Part shown: positions 38,001 to 50,000 of the stretch, in pieces | How the letters are laid out: each line of letters begins with the position of its first letter | How positions within the stretch are numbered: position 1 is the stretch's first letter | Assembly (NCBI GenBank): GCA_017506865.1 | Contig: JAFCMP010000514.1 | Span: 186,001 to 250,000, forward strand | Direction of reading: 5' to 3' | DNA length: 64,000 bases | Source of the DNA: Tribonema minus | Taxonomy: Eukaryota > Sar > Xanthophyceae > Tribonematales > Tribonemataceae | Notes under the pieces: model-generated | Databases searched by the model: none | What the model saw: only the letters and a program-made list of their open reading frames with translations | What the model was told of the DNA's origin: nothing | Translations under genes and position numbers: made by a program

Positions 38001-41000
38001 AACGATGCTGGGAGCTGCTCGGCCACAGCTGTGCGTGATTTTTCGCCGCCATCAGCTGTCAGCGCTCGCGTAGAGCGTCGCACGGCCTCGATGATTGGCG
38101 GCAGTCCCTGGTCCTCGCGTATTGCGCATGAGTGCTGCGCGAACCAGGTGACTGCGCCGTGTTCGTCAGTGCCGAGCCTCAGGGCCCCTGCTGCCACAGT
38201 GGCATGAATTATTGCCGGCCTCAGTGTTGTGCATGCCTGGGCCGTGTATGCGGCTGGTGCCAGTAGCCCCAAAAGCGGCATGCCCAGACCGCCTCGTCGC
38301 TCCGGCAACCGTGACGCCCGCAGTGGCACTGCGATGTCCGTGAGTTCTGGCGGGCCCAAGCGCGGCAATACCAGCACGCTGCCACTGCTGGCTTCCTCAT
38401 TGTCACCAGCAGTGCAGGCGGCCAGCAGGTGTGACTTCATGGCTGCCGCGGTAGAGCAGCCGTGCAGATGCAGCATGCGTTCGAGCGTCCATGCACAGAA
38501 CCCGTCAAACGCGTGCAACCATGTCTCACTCAAAGCCGTGTCAACGACCCGAGCTAAGAAGCCCATGCGCTTCGTCAGTGACCTGCGTAGAATGAACTGT
38601 GCTGCCTGTAGGTGATGCCGCGCCATTCCAGCTAGCTGCCACGACAATCGCCATGTCCCTGCGTCGACAAGATGCTTGCTCATGGCAGCGTGCACATAGG
38701 CTGGGTGCCCTACCGGTACCCCGACCGACGTAAAGCCCTGACTGGATTCTGGCATGGTGGTGTCCACAAACGGTATGTCAAGGGCGCGCAGGCGTGCTCT
38801 GGCCGCTTCATCAAACACTGTGCCGCGCATGGCGATGGCCAGCGACTTGTCTGGTCGAACGCGTAGGCCCCCTGCCGCCAGCCGGCGGATCACCTCTGCC
38901 ACCCCAGCGGCCGCTGCATCGTCGAAGTAGGCAGCTTGCAGCACGTTGAGGTCATCCAGGAAAGCGCAGTGCGGGGCTGGCGGTTCCGCTGTGCTGTGGC
39001 CGTAGGCCGGCATACTGCCGGGCGTCGCATTCACTCCATCAGGGTAGAAGAGTAGGAAGGCCGCTGCCACTGCAAAGTACAGCGGCCCTAGAGGGTCCCC
39101 TTGCTGGCACCCTAGGTGGGAGCAGATAATGCGAGCTTCACCGTTCACCTCCACCCGCATCTCTGGGGCAGTGTCACCACAGTATACGGACTCAAAGTGC
39201 GGGAGCAGCTCCGGACAGAAGAGCATAAGCCCCCGCACAATGGCGGCGCGATCCACACTGTTAAATGCGTTCTCACAGTCCAGTTGGATAGTGGTGCCAT
39301 ACAGCTCGTGCCACACGCGCGCGCGCGCTGCCACATGCTCGACGCCAGACCGGTATCCTACGCCAAACTGCGACATGGAGGCCAGCAGCCCCGATATCTT
39401 GCCCTTGACACTCCGTGCCGCTGTGGACCCGAGGAGTCTGCGCCAGACACTGGAGCAGGCGATCGGACGCCGCTTCTGTCCTATGCCTGAGAGGGCCGCG
39501 GCGCGGAGAAGCCGTTGCGATTGCTCCGGCAGCAGTTCGGGCTCAACAAGCAGCGTCGTGAACACCTTGGCCAGGTGATGAGCGAATGCCGGTTCCATCA
39601 CATCTGATTCTGAATCACCAGCTAGTCCTGGCGAGGCACTGCTCACGGGGCGGGTGGCTGCTTTCACTGGTGCACCAGGCCCAGCGGCCATCAAGAGGTG
39701 TTCATAGCGTAGGCCGTCCAGCCCTCCTGCCTTCCCCGCCCCTGCTGCGGACAAGGTCGACAGTATGTCTGCCGCCTCCACCTCGAGGCGCCGTCCGGCT
39801 GCGCTGGCAGCATCCTCAGGCCTATCGCTGTGATCATGTGCCTGACCCGATTCGAAGACAGGACTGCCGCTGCCAGCTGGCCCGGTGGTCGTTGCCACCC
39901 CTGCGCTGTGTAAGCAGTGCCGCCGGGCGTCGCGTACCAGGCCGCGCACTTGCTCCATTGGCGTATCGACTACCCCCGGCCGGGTGCCAGTTTCAGGGTG
40001 CTTTGCTGCCAGCACCTGTGCCGTGACCTCGTCTGCTGGGGCGCATGCTTCACGCGCCTCTAGTCGTGCGGCAGCCAAGCCTACCCCCCGTCGCTTGCCT
40101 GAGAGGGCAGCGCATGCTGTTTGCTGCCTGGAGTCAGCCTCCGTCCAGTCGGCATCGAAGTTCGTTTGTGCCGACGCCATAGCTGCGTTGTTTGGTTTGG
40201 GGGCCCGCAGCGCCGCTGCTGCTGACAGCGTCTTTCTCAGTAGCTCCGCGAAGTCGCCAGACAGCAACGCTGCCAGCCGGGCCGCAGGCGGCATACCGGT
40301 TCCCTCCGGTTGCCTACCAAAGGCCATCGCTGCTAGCAGGTGCAGCAGCCTGTAGCCGCGCTGCACTAGAGTCTGAGAAACCTGATGAGCAAACGCCCCG
40401 GCACCATGGTGGAGGCGCACCCGTGCCGCCTCACGTGCACTGTCTGTGGCGTCCGCCAGTAGTCGTGTGGCGTGCTCCACTAGCCGTGCCCACTGGGTGC
40501 ACTGCAGCTGAGTGCGGAAGGGGTTGGCAGTCGTGGTGAACCGCAGCAGCAGTAGATCCGCCTCATTGGTCTGGTCAAGTGCGTGGACGACCGAGGGCGT
40601 CGAGAGGTCCCAAGCCAGGGATGCTCGTGCCTGGGGCTTTGAGGGCCTGCCACTGGTGGTGGTGGTCGGGGGGGGCGGTGACGCGGCATCGTCCGGCGGG
40701 TCCACGTCCATGTCCGCCCATCCCACGGCCGTCCCGCGGGGGGGGCTGCTGTCCTGCAGCCTCAGGCTGTCAGACTGAGTGCGGCTGCCGGCGCTGCTAG
40801 GCGGTGCCGCAGCAGCTGCCGTTCGGCGCCGGCGTTGCGCGCCGGTTGCCGTGGCCGCCGGGCGTTTCTTGCTAGACTTTGAGTTGGCAGCGCCACTAGC
40901 CGGCACCGCCGGTAGTTTTGGAGGTGTCGCTGCGGCAGCCCCCGCCGCCGCGGCCGCGCCGTCGCTACCCGCACCCCCGCCCTCGGACTGGCCCGGGGGT

Positions 41001-44000
41001 ACTGCCGGGCGTGCGCGCGTGGGGGCGCTTCCATTCCGTCGACACGTGTGGCATGGCGAGGTCAGCGCGCATTGCCTCTGCCCCGCGCTGGCTGACATAT
41101 GGACCAGGCCGCAGGCACCTGTGCATGCACTCAGCTTCCTTACCGCCCGTAGGAAGTCTTCTGCCGTGCAACCATACATGGTGCTCATCTCCTGCACATG
41201 CTTGGCATGGTGTGCCCCAGTGCTGCAGGTACTGCTGCCTGAAGGGGCACGGTCACCGGATGGGTCGTGATCAACCTGCTGCCGGATGCCCTTGGCGTAT
41301 GCTGCCGCCGGATTTTGCTGACAGTGTGATGTGCTCGCCCCAGGGTTCAGCATCGACCTCGTGCAGCTACCACCGTTGAAGTGGGCCACTACCGGTGCCA
41401 TGCGGCTCGCAGCTGACAGTTTGCCTCGCTGTTTGCTGTCCTCTTTCTGACCAAGCTGCCAAAATGCCAGTGTGCATAGTGGACACCTCAGTGGCTCAGG
41501 CTGCTGTGGCAACTGCAGCGCAGTACGGGGCTGTGTCCGACTCGGAGCCGTGATGTGGGTGCTGTCAGCTTGAGTGGTCGCCGACGCTGTCATAGTGGTT
41601 GGCAAGGGCGGAGCTGCCGCAGGGGCGACAAGCAGTTCAAAGTGTCCCACATTTGTATATAGCCCAGGCGGCGTCCACAGCACATCCAGATGGCAGTCAG
41701 GCTGAGCTGGAGTCGCCGGTGCGAATACCGCTGGCAGCCCCATCAGTTGTGCCAGCACCAGCCCTGTTGATTTTTGCGTGCTGCCAGTGGCCTGAGGCTT
41801 GGCCTGCCACACCGTCACCGAGACCGCGTAGACCGCTGCAACAATGGCCCACACAGACAAACCGAGGGGCCGTCCCCACACGCCCTCTTCCTGTAGGCGT
41901 TGCAGCAGGAGCGTGTGCCCGCTGTCCTTGCTATCCGTTTCATTTGTGCCGTACTCGATTGCGAGGCAGCGAGCGCGTGTCCCGTACGTGTCGAATTGTT
42001 CACGTGTACACGCAGGTTGGGCTGCGGCATGCGCGGTCAGTTGACGCATCGATGACATGCTGGCCCCTTGTTTGCCCGCCCCCTGCGTGACGTATGCCAC
42101 CATCCCGTCCAGCAGTGCCTCTCGCATGGCAATCACCAGCGCTGGGGCCGGCAGTCCGTGCTCAACTGCGACGCTGCCTATGCCGTGTAGAGCTGTATGA
42201 ATCAGGCAGTTGCCGTTGCCCACGTTGCTCACGGGGCGAAGCTCCCCACCACGTGCTAGCGTCGCTGTGTTTTCCCCAAGCGCCTGTTTGTGGAGTGCCT
42301 GCAGGCCCGTGTGCCAAGTGGAAAAGCCATAGTTGGTGGCTTTTGCCAGCGCGTCTTGCTGCTCCTCCACGGTGACTGTATGGCACACGGTTGAGGGTAT
42401 CCGGGTCGCCACCGTCACGGTGGTGACCTTCGCCGGCCCGGATATTGGTGCTGAGGGGGCAGAGGCACCGCCCCTTGGCGGTGTGGTGGCTGGTGCCAGC
42501 TGCCCTAGGGGTGCAGGAGAATTGTCGCACTGGGCCTGTCGCTCCTGCGTCCGCCGTCTGTGTTTACCTCTGCGTCGACTGCGCTTTCCACTGGCAACCA
42601 TAGCCGTGACAGATGCTGTCTCGGTCATTGTTGCGTGGGTGCTGTTATCACCGGCCTGCGTTACGTCTGACTCGCCATGTTTCCCGGCTGGCTGGCGAGG
42701 CGACCTGGCAACGACCGGTTCCCTAAGGGAGAGTTGGTCAAACACCGCTGCCAGGTCGTTACCCTCTTCTCGGAGGGAGAGCAAGCTGAACGTGACCGTC
42801 AGGTCATGCATCTGATTCACCAGCGGTGCGCAGGGAGTCCGGCCCAGCAGGGTCTGTGTTGCTGGCGCGTGCAGTCGGCGTGACGTGCGGCCGGGTTCAA
42901 GCTTGGTACCCGTCGGCCAAGCGCAAAGCACCGTGACGCGTGCCCGATTGGGGGCAAGGGCCAGTGCACGTACCCTGCGCGCGAGTGCGCCAGCCGCCCC
43001 CAGCAAGCCTTGCCAGTGAGATCCCGTCGGGTCCCTGGGGCATTCGCTAGACTGAGCGCCCGCTGCGACAGCAGCTGCTGCACTGCCAGGTGTGCTGGGC
43101 ACACGATCGTTGCTTGACATCGTTGCGCCGCTATCGCTAGCACGACTTTCGCCAGGCAGCACACCCATTGTGCTGCTCCGGGTCAGTCTCGGCAGCGGCG
43201 CAACTGCCACACCGTCCAACGTAGATGCATGGGCTTGCCTGGGGTCCACCCCCAGGTGCTCGCATCCGAGGATTTTGCGTATGGGACCACATTTGCTAGC
43301 GGCGGCGAGCAGCGCGGCTGTTGGCTTCAGGCTATTCCCCCCACCAACAGCTGCACCACCCGCTGCCGCCGCGCATGTCGTTGGTCGGGTGTGTATGTCA
43401 GCAATGTGATCATGGCCTGATGCACGGTCACAGCCTGACAGTGTGCATGCTGTCGCGGCGACCGGGCCTGCGAGGCAGTCGGCGCAGCGCCACACGTCGC
43501 ACTGGTCCAGGGCCCCTAGATCACCAGATGGTGTCGTGGCGCTTGCTGCTGTGCGTCTGATGAAGAGGTTGCCGCACCCATCGCAGACCTGCTCCAGGCC
43601 GCCGCATATTGGTCGGTGGTCTAGGAAAAGCTGAACATGCAGTTCTGCAAATTGCTTCCCTTTCCCTGTGTGGCGCGTGCGCTGGTGTGCACATGCGTGT
43701 GCCGCTGGGCAATTCTTGTCCAGGGCGCGAGGATTTGCTCGCACTATGAACTTGTCGCACATGCGGCAGTCCAGCCCCGGGATATTGACCTTCCGGTTGG
43801 CAGCGTGTATCTTGGCGGGCGCCAGATCTGTCCTAGCGGTGATGCCGGATATTGGGTGCCCGTTGCGACTGTTACCGTCAGAGGTGACGCTGCCGCCTGA
43901 CAGAGAGGCGCCGCTGCCAGCTGGCTGCAAAAACCGGGACGTGATTTGTCTCTGGTGACCCGCCGGCCCAGGTTCGCCAACTTCCATCGGTACAGGCATG

Positions 44001-47000
44001 GTCACGGTGACCGGCTTTGCCAGCGCACCGCCAGACTGTGGCTCTGGGCGGGTGACGCTGCCAGTGCTTTGGGCGCTGGCGCGGCGCCGACCCCGCCGGG
44101 GTGCAGCCGCCCCACGTTCGCCGCCCGGTGCAGCAGCGGCCGCTGGTGCTGTTGTCACCATGTCTGCAGCACATGGGGTTGCCGCTGCGGTGACCTCCAT
44201 CGGCTGAGGACCGGGATGCCACTGGGGAGAGGCGCCGCTGCTAGCTGGCTGCGAAGGCCGCGACGTGATCCGTCTCTGGTGACCCGCTGGCCCACTGGTA
44301 GGTTCGCCAACTTCCATCGGTACGGGCACGGTCATGGTGACCGCCTTTGCCAGCGCACTCAGTTTGCCACACGGCGACTCTGGGCGGTTGATGCTGCCAA
44401 TGCTTCCGAGGCGGCCCAGGGGCGGCCCAGCATTGGCGCCGCGGCGCCGACCCCGCCGGGATGCAGCTGCCCCGCGTTGGCCATCTGATGCGGCAGCGGC
44501 TGCCGGTGGTTTTGGCACCATGTCTGCCGCACGTGGCGTTGCCGCCGCCGTTAAGTCGGAGGTAACCTTGCGACCGCATGCAGCGGCGGCTGTGACAGTC
44601 GTCCGTGGCTGTGCAACCACCTGGTTGGCCGGTGCGGGCCCCGCCGCTGGTGCGGCAGTGGCAGCCGTCACTAAAGGCGTTTTCCGCCGCGATCGTCGTT
44701 TTGGCATTGGCGTTGTCGCTACTGGTGGATCCGGCGGCAGTGTCGCCCGACGGCGTGTACTTGCCGCTGGTGGCGGTAGTACCACCAAGCTCAGTACAAT
44801 TATCGCTGTTGGCGGCAGTGCCTCCCGTAAACTCGCCGCTTGAGCCTCCGAGTCACTGGCAGGCTGATGCCGCGGGCGCTTCGTCTGTGAGCATCCCCTG
44901 TTACAGTGATTACTGGCACCTGGGCTGGTCAGATGGCGGCGGCGCTTCTTGACGTGCGCATGGCTGCCACTGCCCTGAGGCTCGTCCGAGTCGGCTGACG
45001 ACAAGTGTAGTCTGCGCATGCTTCTGCACAGCTCTGCAACCTGACTGCATACTGGCACCTCTGGCATCGGCCGCGGTCTAGAGCTCTGGGCCATCAGCTG
45101 AGGTGGTGGCGGGCCGGGTATCGGCGGCGGGCCCGGAATCGGTGGCGGACCCGGGATCGGCGGCGGGCCCGGTATCGGCGGCGGGCCCGGGATCGGTGGC
45201 GGGCCCGGTATCGGCGGCGGGCCTGGAATCGGCGGCGGGCCCGGGATTGGCGGCGGGCCCGGGATCGGTGGCGGCGGCGGTATCGCTAGGCGTACCCAAC
45301 GGCCAACACCATGGCGGCGTCTGCGGCGTGTGTCAGATTGGCGTGCAGCTTTGACCTGCCACCACCACAAGCCAGTATTCAGCCCGTGGTTGCGCTGTCC
45401 CCGTTTGCGTTTCAGAGGTGACCCCTCCCCATGTGAGGTAGGGCTGGTAAGCCAGTGGAGGGCCATAGCTTTGAAAGGCGACTTTGAGGGGCGAGAGAAA
45501 AAAAAAAAAAAAAAAAAAAAAAAAAAGCCCAGGCTCGATCTCGAAAGCGCGGCTGCCTACCGCGAACACGTCCTTGCACAGCTATACCACTTCCAGTTCA
45601 AGATCACACCCTGCTCTGGTGTATCTGGTGAGGTGCTTTTCCCGCCGTCGTGAAACGAGCGGTGGTGGAACGAGTCGGTGTGCTCAAGCTCTCTGCCTCT
45701 GACCAACACAAGGCAGCTAGGTTGAATGCAATGCTGTGCAATTCGTGTCCTTGCCGCTGCAGTGTCGTGATCCTGTCGTGTCTGTGCGTGTGCTGAATGC
45801 AGTCAGTCTCTGCCAGGCGAGGTCCCTTGTGCGGCTGCAAATCAAGCTGGTCAGCAAGCGTTCAAACCTTAATCTGGTGAACTGCTATCTACTGTCCTGC
45901 GATCCAGTGTGCCCTAGGTTCCCCCTTCCCGATCCGTCGACGGCGATATCGTCTGATGTTTTCTTTTTTTTTTTTTGGTTTAGTTTGCCCTTCTTGTGCT
46001 TCGGCCGATGTCGCTGTGTGCGTAGGTAGCTTTAGCAAAATCAATGCGAGGCTTACTTGCTGTCACCGGCGACCCACGCTGCGTGTCTGGCCTTGTTCGC
46101 CACAGGCCCGCGGTGGAGCGAAATCCGCTCTCTAGTCCTCGGGCTGTAGCCAGGCTGACAGGTTGAGCGTGCGGTGCTGCTGTGCCCTCAGTGTCCCCTG
46201 TGCATCCTCGCCTTCCGCGCCGCCGCTCCGCCAGCGGCTCCTCCTAACATGGTGGTGCACCGTAGTCTAGTACTCTGACAGATGACATTGTTGTTGACGG
46301 GTCCTCAGTGCCGCAACTCACCTGCAGTATTGCCAGTCATATTGCAGCCTGACACGTGGACTCGTCCGTTGTCAACATGTATTGCCCCGCCCCCGGTGCC
46401 TGGTATACCAGAGTCTGGCCCACAAATACATGCAGTTCGCAATGAGGAGACCGGTGCTGCAATAGTTATGGCCATGCGCAGCAACAGCAGGGTGACAACA
46501 GCAACGTGGCATCAGCAGCCGCAGCAGCTTGCGCTGGCTGCTTCAGCAACGGCATCACCAGCAGTGCACCACTAGCTGCTGCTGGGCTGCCAAGTTCTGG
46601 GTACTAGTGTAGCATGTGACAGCAGCTAGCCTCAGGGAGACAACGTAGTGGTAGCTGCAGTTGGGCGGGGCGGAAATGCTTGCAAATGTTGAGCGCACCG
46701 GTACACCCTTTGTGCACTGCGAGCCAGTTGCTAACAGTGTGGTGTGTATACATACTATACATACTTCATATCATAGAGGGTCTTTCGCCCCTTTGGTGGA
46801 AATTAACTTATTGAATGAGGTGTTTTGCTGACATCGCATGACGGCTCATATACTGAGCCACATTGTAGAATCATATATTACCACCGCGCAGCTCTGATTT
46901 CACCAGGAGCATAGAACTATGGTTGTGACATCATTGTGCTGCTCATGCGGAGACACGCCAGTGCGCACAACATCGCAGCACACAGTGCATCCAGACATCA

Positions 47001-50000
47001 CGCAACAGTGGCCAAAACACATTACAACTCTTTTGCAACCCATTTGACTGCACTCAAATGTACATACCTGTCTGATTGTTACCAATGAAGATTGATGACA
47101 AGAGTGTTCCATTAGATGACTGCGCCAAGATGGCACCACCGTCTGCAAATAGTTACAAGCCAGGAAATCGTCTACCGTGAGGTTGAATTTACCACCATGC
47201 ACGAATTCTGAACATTTTGAGCATGCGTATCGTGCACCACGTCAGCTTATTGCATACGCTATCCACCAATGGCAGCCAACCACCAATGAGTCATGTCCGT
47301 ACTGGGGAGTGTTGATTCGAGGAAACTTTTGAAGACGATCTTGCATGACACATTCCAGGCTCTCCAACTGCTGCAGAGGTCAACTTTGCTGCAGCTTGTC
47401 CGCTAGACCCTACTTCGCAGAGGTGGCAGCAATTGTGGGAGATTCACCGCTACCCTTGCAGATTTATTTACAGCGGTACCCGTAAACAAGCTTGCGCCGA
47501 GCAGTGGATGTCAAATGTCGTTTTACACTCATTGACTTGACTCAAATGCCCTCAAAGCCGGCGGGGCAAGCCAGCTTCAACGCACCTACATGCTGATCAC
47601 AAGCGCAATATTGCAAGCTATTGCAATGCGCAATACCAAAAGCAGAGCGCAGAAATTGATGCTGCTACACTGTGACAGCCCAGCCTTCCCGACCCCCGTT
47701 TCAAGTCATGCCAGGGACAGGTCAAAAAGCGCTGCAGTGGGCACCTGTGTACAGCTTTGCAATTGTCCGTCGCAACCCCCCCCACCCCTCCCACCCCCCT
47801 CCCCCGCGCCTGCCCGCCCCCCAAAAGCCTGGTTACAAAGTGTGTCGAAGTAATCTGCTTTCATACTGCGCACAATGACCGCATGATAATTTGTGGGCAA
47901 GTAAATTATTTGCCAAATTGAATGGGCAGAAGTCCGGAATGCACATACCTCCTGCGGTGTTGTTAGTAAAGCGTGATGCGGAAAGGATCCACCGTGTATT
48001 ATTAAAAAAGACTGCTCCACCTCCTCCATCTTTGCCAGAATCCTTCAAAGTGCCTGCACAGCAGCAGTGCGCAGTATCGCAAGCAAAACACTGTCAGACT
48101 CACATTGTGCAGTAGCTGCCTCATCAAAGCTCAATGCATTGCATACCTTTCAGGAAGTACACTGCCAGTGGTGGAAGATGTTTTCAAAAACTTTCACAAA
48201 TTGTGAGATTTCCTGCCGACTTTGTGTTTAGAGTCTTTGGCGATTTGGACACAACATGGAGCCAAAACCAGGAACCACAGTGGGCACAGAAGAGGGGAGG
48301 CGGTGGTGTAGGCGCACAGTTCACAAGCTGCACAGTCTCAGCCTAAGACAGACATGCAGCAGTCAGCAACCAATGCGGACCAGGCTGTCGCTTTGCAGCC
48401 ACGCGATGCGTTCCCCGTGATACACTCAATTCGCAGCTGCAGTGCCTGTTGTGCTGATGCACAGTGCTCATTCAGCGTTGTTGACACTGCACTGTGTTTA
48501 TTCAGCATCGATTCTGTGCGCCTCGCATGACATTACATCAAGCAGCCCACACTGAGGTAGTTAAATCAACATCATTACATATCAGTGAAAACCCCGGAGT
48601 CCAGAGACTCTGAGCCAGATCTCTGATGTCTGCCAGTACTACTAGCCTCAGGATCCTGGTATTGTATTTCAGAAGTAATAGTCATGCGCAGTTGCTGCAG
48701 CCAACTGGGCTGCGTGCACCCCAAGTTTTTTTACTGGCCCTGCTACGCACGGCGCACTGGCAGGTAAGCAGTCATGCATACACTTTGATGCGTTCCGCCA
48801 CTTGGTAGGCCAGGGAGTCTGCCATTCTCACATCAGTCAGGAAATGACACAAGGCAAAACATGCATGCAATATGTAGGGTTACCCCACTCCGTATAATCG
48901 CAGTACTACGTATACGTATAAATACGCTTCTACGGCGTATAACTATCAGGACTTCTACACCGAGCGTATAATGGCAGTTGTGGGCTGTCATGCGCTCCAA
49001 AGGCTCGCTATTGCCACAAGACAAATACTTTCATGTACATCAGCCGAAGCCTCACGCCAGTGCAACGGTATCAGCAGCTTAGGCACATACGACTGGCAGG
49101 GAGCCGCAGCCCGAGCCTGGTTGACTTCACTTCCGAAGTCAGCCCGTGCTGCGTGAGATGCAAGTTGTCGACGAGTGCTTTCAGCTTTATTGAGTGCACG
49201 TTGAGCAAGAAGTTCTTGTCCGCTTCCGATCCAAGTGCGAGAGTTTGATTGCGTCTGTCGGACACCGGCTGTGCTGGACTTAAGGAGATACCAACAGCAG
49301 CAGCAGCAACTCCCGACCTGCCCGCCATGATTTGGGGGATTCAACACCAGCAGGAGTAGCATCAGCTGAAGCAGCAGCACCGGCCGTGCAGCGGTCCGCA
49401 CGCACTCGAGTAGCTCTGCAGGGCGTGATCGCTTGTGTTGTGACCGCCCCACAGCAGCCCATTTTCCAGCAGGATTTTGCGCTCGACACCTACAATGCAG
49501 GGGTCCCTCTGCACTTGACCCGGCACCCTGCTCTCAATAAGGCGGGGCTGTTGTGAGAGGGACCCAGCCTGCACCAGTGTCCGGTCTGCTGCTCAAGCGT
49601 GTCACCAACACCGTCAAAATTGGCCGCATTCAGGGAGCTGGCCTTGGCTATTTGAATTCAGCTGAGTGCACGTTGAGCAAGAAGTTCTTGTCCGCTTCCG
49701 ATCCAAGTGCGAGAGTTTGATCGCGTCTGTCGGACACCGGCTGTGCTGGACTTAAGGAGATACCAACAGCAGCAGCAGCAACTCCCGACCTGCCCGCCAT
49801 GATTTGGGAAATTCAACACCAGCAGGAGTAGCATCAGCTGAAGCAGCAGCACCGGCCGTGCAGCGGTCCGCACGCACTCGAGTAGCTCTGCAGGGCGTAA
49901 TCGCTTGTGTTGTGACCGCCCCACAGCAGCCCATTTTCCAGCAGGACTTTGCGCTCAACACCTACAATGCAGGGGTCCCTCTGCACTTGACCCGGCACCC

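Larger units (their letters stand above)
36572..46261 (-). mobile_element. Non-LTR retrotransposon (LINE) with RLE and OTU domains
   Basis: A 9690-bp element in the gene B intron between exons 46414-46322 and 35207-35130, in the same orientation as gene B. It is bounded by a perfect 12-bp duplication (36560-36571, 46262-46273). Its DNA is clearly richer in G+C than the host flanks. The 5' UTR (46261 to 45467) has a poly-T tract on the coding strand at 45526-45498 and an A-rich tract at about 45976-45963. The 3' UTR is about 80 bases, ends ATACAAGTCCATAC and has no poly(A) tail. A single long ORF without interruption and a perfect target duplication point to a recent insertion. The R2/NeSL/Utopia-like group of RLE-bearing LINEs is my best placement, from domain content only. 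Confidence 0.9.

Noticed and set aside
37002-44952. Several long + strand open frames opposite the LINE ORF
   Set aside because: They are shadows of the G+C-rich LINE coding strand and carry no domain of their own.
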